A DNA stretch of 23,349 nucleotides from an uncultured Senegalimassilia sp. (GCA_937925385.1 CALEWN010000351.1:1-23349); one strand, 5' to 3'; shown: positions 15,468-21,944, numbered from the stretch's first letter. A program made the numbers and translations. Notes: a model not told the origin generated them from the sequence alone.

Positions 15468-16748
15468 ATGTCGCTAATCGTATGCAAATTCGGGGGCACG
15501 TCCGTCGCAAGCCCCGAGCGCATCCAAATGGTTGCGAAGAAGCTGATCGCGAAGAAGCAGGCCGGCCACGACGTGGTCGCCGTGGTGTCCGCCATGGGCA
15601 AGACCACCGACGAGCTGGTGGGCCTGGCAGCCGCGCTCAACGATAACCCGCCGCTGCGCGAGATGGACCGTCTGCTCTCCACCGGCGAGCAGGTGTCCAT
15701 GTCGCTTCTGGCCATGGCCATCGAGGCACGCGGCTACAAGGCCATGAGCTTCACCGGCCGCCAGGCTGGCATTGAGACCGACAAGTTCCACAACAAGGCG
15801 AAGATCGTCATGGTGCACAGCGAGCGCGTGCGCGATGCGCTCGAACGCGGCGCCATCGCCGTCGTCGCCGGCTTCCAGGGCGTCGATGCCGACGGCGACA
15901 TCACCACGCTCGGCCGCGGCGGCTCCGACACCACGGCGGTGGCCGTGGCGCACGGTCTGAACGCCGACGTGTGCGAGATCTACTCCGACGTGGACGGCGT
16001 CTACACCGCCGACCCGCGCATCTGCCCGCGCGCGAAGAAGCTCGACGTCATCAACTACGAGGACATGCTGGAGCTTTCCGGCTCCGGCGCCGGCGTCCTG
16101 CAGATGCGCGCCGTCGAGTTCGCCCGCAAGTACAACGTGGTCATCCATTCCCGCTCGGCGTTCTCCGACGCCGAGGGCACCTATGTCAAGGAGGAAACCG
16201 ACATGATGGAGGAAGCCGTCATCACCGGCATCGCACACGACACGTCGGAAGTGAAGGTCACCATCCGCGGCGTGCCCGACATGTCCGGCGTCGCCGCCAA
16301 GCTGTTCAGCGCTTTGGCGGGCAACCAGGTGAGCGTGGACATGATCATCCAGAACGTGTCCGAGGACGGCATCACCGACATCAGCTTCACCTGCCCGGGC
16401 GCCGACGAGAAGCGCGCCTGCGAGACGGTGGAGCGCATCCTTCCCGACGTCAACGCGCGTGAATACGTGGTCGACGAGGACATCGCCAAGGTCAGCATCG
16501 TGGGCACGGGCATGAAGTCCAGCCCCGGCATCGCCGCCAAGGCGTTCCAGACCCTCGGCGAGAACAACATCAACATCCTGGCCATCTCCACGTCGCCCAT
16601 CCGCCTGTCCGTGGTGGTCGACGGCGCCCAGACCGCTGCCGCGGTGCGCTGCCTGCACACGGCCTTCGGCCTGGACTCCGACAGCGTGTTCGAGGAAACG
16701 CAGCTGTCCGCGGAGGAGATCGCCGCGAAGATGAACAAGGGCAGGTAG
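15468..16748 (+). CDS. lysC: Aspartate kinase (alpha subunit)
   Basis: The 426-residue enzyme phosphorylates aspartate, the first step to lysine, threonine, methionine and diaminopimelate. The N-terminal amino-acid-kinase domain has KFGGTSV (7-13), STGEQVSM in the substrate region, the FTGRQAG segment, LGRGGSDTTAVA and YSDVDGVYTADPR. Two ACT domains follow (about 260-330 and 345-415), the second with the INILAISTSPIRLSVVV core typical of lysine/threonine-regulated kinases. The ATG at 15468 follows AAAAAGG; an in-frame start further upstream lies in the hairpin and promoter and was rejected. Length and layout match the alpha subunit of the alpha2-beta2 type. A terminator separates it from asd, which is unlike the ask-asd operons of many actinobacteria. 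Confidence 0.96.
   Translation: MSLIVCKFGGTSVASPERIQMVAKKLIAKKQAGHDVVAVVSAMGKTTDELVGLAAALNDNPPLREMDRLLSTGEQVSMSLLAMAIEARGYKAMSFTGRQAGIETDKFHNKAKIVMVHSERVRDALERGAIAVVAGFQGVDADGDITTLGRGGSDTTAVAVAHGLNADVCEIYSDVDGVYTADPRICPRAKKLDVINYEDMLELSGSGAGVLQMRAVEFARKYNVVIHSRSAFSDAEGTYVKEETDMMEEAVITGIAHDTSEVKVTIRGVPDMSGVAAKLFSALAGNQVSVDMIIQNVSEDGITDISFTCPGADEKRACETVERILPDVNAREYVVDEDIAKVSIVGTGMKSSPGIAAKAFQTLGENNINILAISTSPIRLSVVVDGAQTAAAVRCLHTAFGLDSDSVFEETQLSAEEIAAKMNKGR
16203..16748 (+). CDS. Aspartate kinase beta (regulatory) subunit from internal start
   Basis: Inside lysC, AAGGAGG at 16188-16194 lies eight bases upstream of an in-frame ATG at 16203 (codon 246, followed by a second ATG). Translation from here gives a 181-residue protein holding only the two ACT regulatory domains. 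Bacillus subtilis and Corynebacterium glutamicum make a beta subunit from an equivalent internal start near codons 245-250, and the position here corresponds closely. The beta subunit binds the feedback amino acid at the interface with alpha. The ribosome site is the best in the gene, stronger than that of the full-length start. Existence is inferred from sequence only. Confidence 0.75.
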   Translation: MMEEAVITGIAHDTSEVKVTIRGVPDMSGVAAKLFSALAGNQVSVDMIIQNVSEDGITDISFTCPGADEKRACETVERILPDVNAREYVVDEDIAKVSIVGTGMKSSPGIAAKAFQTLGENNINILAISTSPIRLSVVVDGAQTAAAVRCLHTAFGLDSDSVFEETQLSAEEIAAKMNKGR

Positions 16749-16785
16749 CTGTAGCTTCGTCTGTCTGACGGCAGCCGGACTGCTT

Positions 16786-16822
16786 GGAGCCGCGGGGGTG
16801 CGAAGCATCCCGCGGCTCCTTT
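16786..16822 (+). terminator. Rho-independent terminator between lysC and asd
   Basis: GGAGCCGCGGG (16786-16796) pairs with CCCGCGGCTCC (16809-16819), extended by TGC/GCA around a GAA loop and followed by TTT. It lies 38 bases after the lysC stop and implies that asd has its own promoter. Confidence 0.75.
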
Positions 16823-16929
16823 CCCATTGCGCGCAGGCATAGGCCGGCGCGCATTTCTGAGGCAATATGGGGCGCAAAAGCACCCATCTTGACGATATAT
16901 CAACCCGGAACGTGAACGAGGAGGACCTC

Positions 16930-17985
16930 ATGGCTTGGACGAAAGTTATGCCGGCTAACCCGGTGGTTGCGGTTTGCGGCGCTACGGGCGCCGTCGGCAA
17001 CGAGGTCTTGAATGTGCTGCACGACCTGGATTTCCCTGCGTCGAAGGTCATCGCGCTGGCTTCGGCGCGTTCCGCCGGTAAGAAGCTGCCGTTCAAGGGC
17101 TGCGGCCAGGTTCCCGCAGGCGAGCTGACCGTGCAGGAGATGACGCCCGAATCGTTCGAGGGCGTCGACATCGCGCTGTTCTCCGCCGGCGGCTCCGTGT
17201 CGAAGGCCATGCGCGAGGCCGTGGTCTCCCATGGCGCCGTCATGATCGACAACTCCAGCGCGTTCCGCATGGACGAGGACGTGCCGCTGGTGGTGCCCGA
17301 GGTGAATCCCGGCGACGTGAGCTGGCATAACGGAGTCATCGCCAACCCGAACTGCTCCACCATCCAGATGGTGGTCGCCCTCAAGCCGCTCTACGACCTG
17401 GCGCGCATCACCCGCGTGGTGGTCTCCACGTACCAGGCCGCATCCGGCGCCGGCGCCCCGGCCATGGCCGAGCTGTACGACCAGACGCGCGAATTTTTGG
17501 ACGGCAAGCCCGAGGACGAGCTGACCATCAAGGCGTTCAAGCACCGCATCGCGTTCAACACCATCCCGCACATCGACGTGTTCCTGGACGACGATTCCAC
17601 GAAGGAAGAGTGGAAGATGGTCGCGGAGACGAAGAAGATCATGGGCGACGAGGGCGTGCAGGTGGCCGCCACCTGCGTGCGCGTGCCCGTGCTGCGCTGC
17701 CATGGCGAGTCCATCAACGTCGAGTTCGTCGGCGATGTGCCGCCCGAGGCCGCTCGCGAGGCGCTTGCCGCCGCGCCGGGCGTCACCGTCATGGACGACC
17801 CTGCCAACGACGTGTATCCCATGCCGGGTCTGCTGGCCGGCACGAACGACACCTACGTCGGCCGCATCCGCCGCGACCCCACGGTCAAGCACGGCCTGGC
17901 CATGTGGGTTGTCGCCGACCAGATCCGCAAGGGCGCCGCGCTCAACGCCGTGCAGATCGCCCAGCTGCTGCTTCCTCAGGAGTAA
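16930..17985 (+). CDS. asd: Aspartate-semialdehyde dehydrogenase
   Basis: The 351-residue enzyme reduces aspartyl phosphate to aspartate semialdehyde with NADPH, following the LysC step. Visible features are the dinucleotide-binding loop VCGATGAVG (15-23), the active-site segment NPNCSTIQ (139-146) with nucleophile C142, the STYQAASGAG region (166-175) and the catalytic-base region RVPVLRCHGES (251-261) with H258. The ATG at 16930 follows GAGGAGG (16918-16924) by five bases. A longer start at 16867 lacks a ribosome site. The protein is complete to its normal C-terminus, but transposase sequence begins at the stop codon itself, so the native 3' untranslated region and terminator have been lost. 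Confidence 0.96.
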   Translation: MAWTKVMPANPVVAVCGATGAVGNEVLNVLHDLDFPASKVIALASARSAGKKLPFKGCGQVPAGELTVQEMTPESFEGVDIALFSAGGSVSKAMREAVVSHGAVMIDNSSAFRMDEDVPLVVPEVNPGDVSWHNGVIANPNCSTIQMVVALKPLYDLARITRVVVSTYQAASGAGAPAMAELYDQTREFLDGKPEDELTIKAFKHRIAFNTIPHIDVFLDDDSTKEEWKMVAETKKIMGDEGVQVAATCVRVPVLRCHGESINVEFVGDVPPEAAREALAAAPGVTVMDDPANDVYPMPGLLAGTNDTYVGRIRRDPTVKHGLAMWVVADQIRKGAALNAVQIAQLLLPQE

Positions 17986-18182
17986 ATCGCCTCGACAACG
18001 CGAAGGCCGAAAACTTCTTCTCGATGGTCAAGACCGAGCTTTACTACGATTGGGAGGGAGACGACCCCGATATCTTCGAGAGGGATTTGGAGAAGTACAT
18101 CGACTGGTACAACAACGTGCGCATCAAGAGGCGCCTGGACGGAAGCAGCCCGGTCGAGTACAGGCTCAGCCGGGCCGCTTGA
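17985..18182 (+). pseudogene. 3' remnant of IS3-family transposase (OrfB)
   Basis: Only the last 65 codons remain. They encode NRLDNAKAENFFSMVKTEL, holding the third acidic residue (E) of the DDE catalytic triad, then YIDWYNNVRIKRRLDGSSPVEY and a stop at 18180-18182. This matches the C-terminal end of IS150/IS3-type OrfB proteins, which are normally about 270-290 residues. The frame begins inside the TAA of asd with no start codon or ribosome site, so it is not expressed as a functional protein. The rest of the element, including OrfA and the first two catalytic aspartates, is missing. Confidence 0.85.
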
Positions 18183-18203
18183 TTCACTTCTTTTGCCGTT
18201 CAG

Positions 18204-18221
18204 GAAACGGGGTCCTTTGCA
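18204..18221 (+). mobile_element. Possible right end of the IS3-family remnant
   Basis: A segment about 20 bases beyond the transposase stop contains CGGGGTCC, resembling the GGGTCC-type inner part of IS3-family right inverted repeats. The left end is absent, so the boundary cannot be confirmed. Confidence 0.3.
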
Positions 18222-18310
18222 GAATTGGGATGCAGTTCAGCCACGTCACCGGGGCGCGTTGTTCAGCGCCGCCGGGGCGCTCCACTCAAACGACAAGAGA
18301 CGTCTTACGC

Positions 18311-18352
18311 AAGCGCCCGCGTCCGTGGATAAAACCACGGGCGTGGGCGCTT
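18311..18352. terminator. 18-bp hairpin at the end of the ArsC/Spx-like gene
   Basis: Bases 18311-18328 pair with 18335-18352 in 18 pairs, two of them wobbles, around an ATAAAA loop. It lies four bases beyond the minus-strand stop codon at 18357. On the plus strand it is followed by CACTTTATT and may also stop read-through from asd and the IS remnant. Confidence 0.6.
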
Positions 18353-18356
18353 CACT

Positions 18357-18698
18357 TTATTCCCAGCCCTTCCACACGTCAGGCTCGTAGCCAACGGTTG
18401 CCTGGCGGCCGTTGCGAACGATGGGCTCACGAAGAATCTGCTGGTTATCGAGCACCTTTTCGAACTTCTGGTCGGCAGCAAGATACTGTACGAGCGCAAC
18501 CGTGTCGGCATCTTTCGCCTTTGGATCGATCACAGCGTCGATCCCGCCGACGGCGCGCGCCACGCTTTCGAGCTCGCCTTTGCTCATCCCCTTTTCCTTC
18601 AAGTCGATGAACTGGAACTTCACACGACGTTCCTTGAAATAGCGCTGCGCCTTCTTAGTATCGAAGCTTTTCTTCGTGCCGAATATCTGGATGTTCAT
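18357..18698 (-). CDS. ArsC/Spx-like family protein lacking the catalytic cysteine
   Basis: The 113-residue protein has the thioredoxin-like fold signature of the ArsC/YffB/Spx family. It shows IQIFGTKKSFDTKKA at residues 3-17, a central KGMSKGELESV, and the C-terminal PIVRNGRQATVGY (93-105) typical of this family. The position that is normally cysteine (GTKKCxDT) is serine 11, and the protein contains no cysteine at all. It therefore cannot act as a glutaredoxin-coupled arsenate reductase in the usual way. A binding or regulatory role, as for Spx-type proteins, is possible. The ATG at 18698 follows AAGGCGG on the minus strand, and a TATCAT box lies at 18731-18736. Confidence 0.85.
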   Translation of the reverse strand: MNIQIFGTKKSFDTKKAQRYFKERRVKFQFIDLKEKGMSKGELESVARAVGGIDAVIDPKAKDADTVALVQYLAADQKFEKVLDNQQILREPIVRNGRQATVGYEPDVWKGWE

Positions 18699-18982
18699 AC
18701 GTACCGCCTTCGCTCAATTCTCGTCCGTCCATGATACGACAAGGGAGCCGAGCAAAAACAGAGCAGGCGGAGATGGAGGAGGACGGCGACCGACCGTCGG
18801 CAAGAGTCGGCCGGATCGGACTGGCGCCCAGCGCGCGCCGGCGACACGCTCGCAGCTGCACACATAGCCGATGTACAAGCTCGCCGCGGCGTTCCCTCGC
18901 CCCGCGGTGTGGCGATAGAGAAGCACGCCACCCGTCAACGATGGCGCCTCGGTGAAGAAAATCAACGTCTGGGTTACATCCC
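18699..18982. other. Intergenic region with no supported gene
   Basis: Apart from the minus-strand promoter candidate next to the ArsC/Spx-like gene, I find no gene here. Two overlapping minus-strand open frames (between 18695 and 18965) run across it but have no recognisable family, no good ribosome site and overlap the upstream region of the next gene. The stretch holds short GC inverted repeats only. Confidence 0.45.
18731..18736 (-). promoter_or_regulatory. Candidate -10 (TATCAT) for ArsC/Spx-like gene
   Basis: TATCAT on the minus strand would start a leader of about 26 bases. The -35 region is only a T-rich stretch. Confidence 0.35.
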
Positions 18983-19011
18983 TTGAAAGGGGCGAAGACG
19001 GCTGCTAGAAT
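18983..19011 (+). promoter_or_regulatory. Strong sigma-70-type promoter of the MFS transporter leader
   Basis: TTGAAA (18983-18988) and TAGAAT (19006-19011) are spaced by exactly 17 bases, each matching five of six consensus positions. It is the best promoter in the window. Transcription would start near 19018-19020, leaving about 200 bases before the transporter start codon at 19219. Confidence 0.75.
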
Positions 19012-19022
19012 ACCTGCCCGCT

Positions 19023-19136
19023 ATGAAGGATTTGACCAAAGCATACATCGCAATTCGGCGGCCCCTGGTATACGGGGCCTCTCCTGTTGTTCCCCAAGTG
19101 CGCTCTGAGCAGCCGCTTTCTTCCTGTCGTATCTGA
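19023..19136 (+). CDS. Putative leader peptide upstream of MFS transporter
   Basis: A 37-codon ORF begins with ATG only a few bases after the predicted transcription start, so it would be translated as a leaderless or near-leaderless message. It has no ribosome site. Codons 13-19 form a GGCCCC/GGGGCC hairpin (19060-19079), followed by a moderately T-rich stretch. Its stop codon (19134-19136) touches the next hairpin (19136-19156). Near its end, CTTCCT (19120-19125) is complementary to the AGGAAG ribosome site of the transporter (19210-19215). This arrangement resembles drug-induced leader peptides that control resistance genes. The peptide has no homologue I recognise; whether it is translated is inference. 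Confidence 0.45.
   Translation: MKDLTKAYIAIRRPLVYGASPVVPQVRSEQPLSSCRI
19060..19091 (+). promoter_or_regulatory. Attenuator-like hairpin inside the leader ORF
   Basis: GGCCCC (19060-19065) pairs with GGGGCC (19074-19079), six GC pairs with an eight-base loop, followed by TCTCCTGTTGTT. A ribosome within codons 10-19 would disrupt it. Weak as a terminator on its own. Confidence 0.4.
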
Positions 19137-19163
19137 TGCACGCATAGCACGTGCATGTTATTT
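19136..19163 (+). promoter_or_regulatory. Second leader hairpin with T-rich tail
   Basis: ATGCACG (19136-19142) pairs with CGTGCAT (19150-19156) around a seven-base loop, followed by GTTATTT. It begins at the last base of the leader ORF stop codon, so a terminating ribosome would mask it. It could act as an intrinsic terminator or attenuator. Confidence 0.45.
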
Positions 19164-19218
19164 CGCCCGTGGGCCGGCGCGCCTTCGGCGAAGAATCGAA
19201 TAGATACGAAGGAAGCTT

Positions 19219-20658
19219 ATGTCTGATAATTGTACGGTCGCGCCCGCCAATGGGCGCATTACCGGTACCCAGATCCGCATCGTCGCGGTCGTCGTCCTGG
19301 GTGCCTTCTTGGCGCTACTGAACCAAACGGTGATGTCGCCTGCGCTGCCGGTCATCATGTCCGATTTCGCCATCGATGCCTCGACTGCCCAGTGGATCAT
19401 GTCCATATACCCGCTGGTGAGCGGCATCATGGTCCCCGTTTCGGCGTTCCTTATCGACAAGTTCAGCACCCGCGCGCTATTCTTCGGGGCGACGCTGGTG
19501 TTCGCGCTGGGCACGCTGCTGTGCGCCGCAGCCCCTGATTTCCTGTTCCTCATCATCGGTCGCGTGTTGCAAGCGGCGGGCTCAGGCGTGCTCATGCCGC
19601 TTGTCTCGGTGGTTCCCATGCTGGTGTTCCCCGTCGAGAAACGAGGAACGGCTATGGGCATGGCGGGCATCGTCATGTCGGCGGGTCCCGCGGTCGGCCC
19701 CGTCGTAGGCGGCGCGGTGATCGACACGTACGGCTGGCGCACCATGATCGGCGCCATCGTCCCCCTCGCAATTCTCGTGCTGGTGCTGGGCGTGTTCATG
19801 CTGAAAAACGTGGGCGAGCTGAAGAACCCCAAGCTCGACCTGCCCTCGGTCGTCCTCTCCACCATCGCCTTCGGCGGACTTCTCTACGGGTTCTCGAGCG
19901 CCTCGTCGATGGGTTGGGGCAACCCCGTGGTGCTCGGCTCGATCGTCGCGGGTGTCGTGTGCTTGGTGCTGTTCGTCGTACGCCAGGGCAAAATCGAGGA
20001 CCCGCTGCTTCAACTGGGCACGCTCAAGACGCGCGAGTTCCGCGTGGCCGCCATCATCGTCACGCTCATCAACGCCGCATGCCTGGTCACCAACACGCTG
20101 TTGCCGTTGCTGCTGCAAACCTCGCTTGGCGCTTCGGCCTTCGAAACCGGCATGGCCATGCTTCCCGCCGCGGCGGTGGGCATCATCATCAGCCCTATCT
20201 CCGGCGTGGTGTTCGACAAGTTCGGTCCGCGTGCCATCTCGATCGTCGGCCTGGCCCTCATGACCGGCGCCCTGTTCCTGCTCTCGCTTTCGACGGTAAA
20301 CACGCCCATCTTGGTGGTTGCGCTGTTCTGCATGCTGCAGTCCGCCGGCCAGTCGCTCGCGAACATGCCGGTGAACACATGGGGTGTCAATGCCTTGAAA
20401 AATGACATGATCGCCCACGGCAACGCCATCGCGAACACCGGCCGCCAGGTCGCCGGCGGTTTGTGCACGGCGCTCATCATCACGGTCATGACAAGCGTCA
20501 CCGCGTCGGCCGGCGTCGATGCGAGCATCCAAGTAGCCACCGCCGTGGGCGCGGGCGTCGCTTACAAGGTGTGCGCGGCAATCGGCCTCGTTTCCCTTAT
20601 CTGCGCCATATTCAGCGTGCGCACCAAGAAAACCGCACCGAAAACGAAGGAGGCATAA
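19219..20658 (+). CDS. DHA2-family MFS drug-efflux type transporter
   Basis: The 479-residue protein has about fourteen membrane segments and the motifs of the DHA2 drug:proton antiporters (EmrB/QacA/LmrB group). These are LLNQTVMSPALPVI (33-46, motif D1), IDKFSTR (79-85, motif A), LIIGRVLQAAGSGVL (111-125, motif B) and the antiporter motif C in GMAGIVMSAGPAVGPVVGG (147-165). It should export hydrophobic or cationic compounds across the cytoplasmic membrane; the substrate is unknown. The ATG at 19219 follows GAAGGAAG. The long leader with an upstream ORF and hairpins suggests inducible expression. A CBS-domain gene starts 3 bp after its stop, with its ribosome site inside the end of this gene. 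Confidence 0.92.
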   Translation: MSDNCTVAPANGRITGTQIRIVAVVVLGAFLALLNQTVMSPALPVIMSDFAIDASTAQWIMSIYPLVSGIMVPVSAFLIDKFSTRALFFGATLVFALGTLLCAAAPDFLFLIIGRVLQAAGSGVLMPLVSVVPMLVFPVEKRGTAMGMAGIVMSAGPAVGPVVGGAVIDTYGWRTMIGAIVPLAILVLVLGVFMLKNVGELKNPKLDLPSVVLSTIAFGGLLYGFSSASSMGWGNPVVLGSIVAGVVCLVLFVVRQGKIEDPLLQLGTLKTREFRVAAIIVTLINAACLVTNTLLPLLLQTSLGASAFETGMAMLPAAAVGIIISPISGVVFDKFGPRAISIVGLALMTGALFLLSLSTVNTPILVVALFCMLQSAGQSLANMPVNTWGVNALKNDMIAHGNAIANTGRQVAGGLCTALIITVMTSVTASAGVDASIQVATAVGAGVAYKVCAAIGLVSLICAIFSVRTKKTAPKTKEA

Positions 20659-20661
20659 GCG

Positions 20662-21168
20662 ATGTCCGAGATTCTGTCCGAGCGCATCCCGCTCGAGCTC
20701 GAGGGGACGCCCGTTTCGAGCATCATGATTGAAGAGCCGTTCACCTGCACGCAGGATTGCACGATTTCCGACGTGGTGCGCATGCTCGCCGAAAACGAGG
20801 TGAGCAGCATGCCCGTAATCGATGAGCGCAACCAGGTGGTCGGGTTCATCTCCGACGGCGATGTCATGGGAGCCATCGCGCAGCATCGCGCTCACACCAT
20901 CTTCACGGGCGGCGACGCGTCCATGCTGTACTTCGACGATCAGAGCCTTGAGCAGCGCCTCGAAGACCTGAAGGATCGCTGCGTCATGGATTTCGCGACG
21001 CGCCAGGTAGTGTGTGCCCGTCCCGAGCAGAGCATCGCCCGCGTCGCCGCGCTGCTGGCGAAGAAAAAGTTCAAGAAGCTTCCCGTGGTTGATGACGAGG
21101 GCAAACTCGTGGGGGTCATCCGCCGCTCCGCCATCACCAAATACATCTTTGGCATCCTTTTCCAATAG
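20662..21168 (+). CDS. Two-CBS-domain protein
   Basis: The 168-residue protein consists of a tandem CBS (Bateman) module. The first CBS covers about residues 17-76 (VSSMPVIDERNQVVGFISDGDVM) and the second about 107-163 (KKLPVVDDEGKLVGVIRRSAI). Such modules bind adenosine nucleotides or S-adenosylmethionine and act as energy or metabolite sensors; no effector domain is attached here. AAGGAGG at 20647-20653, inside the end of the transporter gene, serves the ATG at 20662, so the two genes form a tight, probably translationally coupled operon. That suggests the sensor is expressed with, and may modulate or respond to, the transporter, but this is inference. Confidence 0.9.
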   Translation: MSEILSERIPLELEGTPVSSIMIEEPFTCTQDCTISDVVRMLAENEVSSMPVIDERNQVVGFISDGDVMGAIAQHRAHTIFTGGDASMLYFDDQSLEQRLEDLKDRCVMDFATRQVVCARPEQSIARVAALLAKKKFKKLPVVDDEGKLVGVIRRSAITKYIFGILFQ

Positions 21169-21230
21169 GGGCAGGTCGCACTTGAGGCGAACATCTCGAG
21201 GCATCGAGCCAGCAACTGGACCAGACAACC

Positions 21231-21236
21231 TTGACA
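21231..21236 (+). promoter_or_regulatory. Consensus -35 (TTGACA) upstream of MGMT-family gene
   Basis: A perfect TTGACA lies 64 bases before the start at 21300, but the bases 17 downstream (GATGCG) are a poor -10. It may be a weak or activator-dependent promoter, or chance. Confidence 0.25.
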
Positions 21237-21299
21237 CGCACGCGCTTTCCCTCGATGCGCCGATCACCCGAAGGCAAAAGCGAACACGGGAGCGATACG

Positions 21300-21608
21300 A
21301 TGGGAAAAGTCCTGGACGAAGATTTGGTTTATGAGATTCTCTCCGTCGTGGCAGAGATTCCGGCGGGATGCGTCGCCTCGTACGGTCAGATAGCGCGCCT
21401 CATCGGCAGGGAGAAAAACTCTCGCCTGGTCGGAGCGGTGCTGAGCGAGACGGATCGCTACGGCGATTATCCCTGCCACCGCGTCGTCAACCACGCGGGA
21501 CGCCTCGCGCCAAACTTCCCCGACCAGCGAGCACTACTGACGGAGGAAGGAGTCGCCTTCCGAGACAACGGCTGCGTCGACATGAAAAAGCACCAGTGGA
21601 ACGAGTAG
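21300..21608 (+). CDS. MGMT-family (alkyltransferase-like) protein, small form with PCHRV
   Basis: The 102-residue protein corresponds to the C-terminal DNA-binding and active-site domain of O6-alkylguanine-DNA alkyltransferases. It has the recognition segment ASYGQIARLIG (26-36), the arginine-finger segment SRLVGAVL (41-48) and the active-site motif PCHRVVN (58-64) with C59. Alkyltransferase-like proteins of this short length commonly carry tryptophan in place of the cysteine and only flag damage. Here the cysteine is kept, so transfer activity is possible. The ATG at 21300 follows GGGAG by eight bases. It is 131 bases beyond the CBS gene and precedes the tRNA/element junction. Confidence 0.85.
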   Translation: MGKVLDEDLVYEILSVVAEIPAGCVASYGQIARLIGREKNSRLVGAVLSETDRYGDYPCHRVVNHAGRLAPNFPDQRALLTEEGVAFRDNGCVDMKKHQWNE

Positions 21609-21616
21609 CCAGGCAG

Positions 21617-21643
21617 CGTGGCGTCGAAAGGAGCGACGCCACG
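21617..21643 (+). terminator. Hairpin after MGMT-family gene
   Basis: CGTGGCGTCG (21617-21626) pairs perfectly with CGACGCCACG (21634-21643). It follows the stop codon by eight bases. No T tract is present, so termination may be inefficient or Rho-dependent. The rest of the gap to 21820 contains nothing I can assign. Confidence 0.45.
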
Positions 21644-21820
21644 GGGAACGACTTGCGCCCCGCCGCCGGACAACCTATGGCAAAGTGACACGTCCCACAA
21701 AGAGCGGCGCACCAGCACGAGACACGACCGCGACGTAAAAAGACCCTATGATACTCGTAAGCATCTATCTGATTGCCCGCCTCGAGGTACCCAAAGAACG
21801 AGAGATGCCGAAACCCCTAG

Positions 21821-21858
21821 ACAAAGAAAAAGGTCGGGAGCTTTTATGCTTCCGACCT
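21821..21858 (-). terminator. Rho-independent terminator of the tRNA-Met locus
   Basis: On the minus strand an 11-bp stem (21848-21858 with 21831-21841, one wobble) is followed by TTTTTCTTTG. It lies ten bases beyond the CCA end of the tRNA fragment, so this is the original terminator of the tRNA gene on the host side of the junction. Confidence 0.75.
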
Positions 21859-21867
21859 GAAGTTTCA

Positions 21868-21915
21868 TGGTCGCGGGGGGGGGCGGATTTGAACCACCGA
21901 CCTTCGGGTTATGAG
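21868..21915 (-). tRNA. 3' half of initiator-type tRNA-Met(CAT): attachment-site remnant
   Basis: Read on the minus strand, the segment runs CTCATAACCCGAAGGTCG, then a T-arm (GGTGG TTCAAAT CCGCC), the acceptor 3' strand and CCA. The CAT anticodon followed by AACCC matches the 3' side of the initiator anticodon stem (GGG/CCC). The 5' half (acceptor, D-arm and 5' anticodon strand) is absent: the bases beyond 21915 do not pair. Nine consecutive C (minus strand) stand where about six are expected, so even the acceptor strand is altered. This is the displaced tRNA 3' end left by integration of an element. The intact tRNA should lie at the other end, outside the window. Confidence 0.8.
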
Positions 21916-21944
21916 GTCGCTACGACGTTGTTTCATTCAGACAT

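Noticed and set aside
15474..17384. Minus-strand open frame spanning lysC and the start of asd
   Set aside because: It crosses two well-supported genes and a terminator and has no domain or ribosome site.
18714..18965. Minus-strand open frame of 83 codons upstream of the ArsC/Spx-like gene
   Set aside because: No recognisable family and no good ribosome site, and it overlaps the probable promoter region. Kept only as intergenic.
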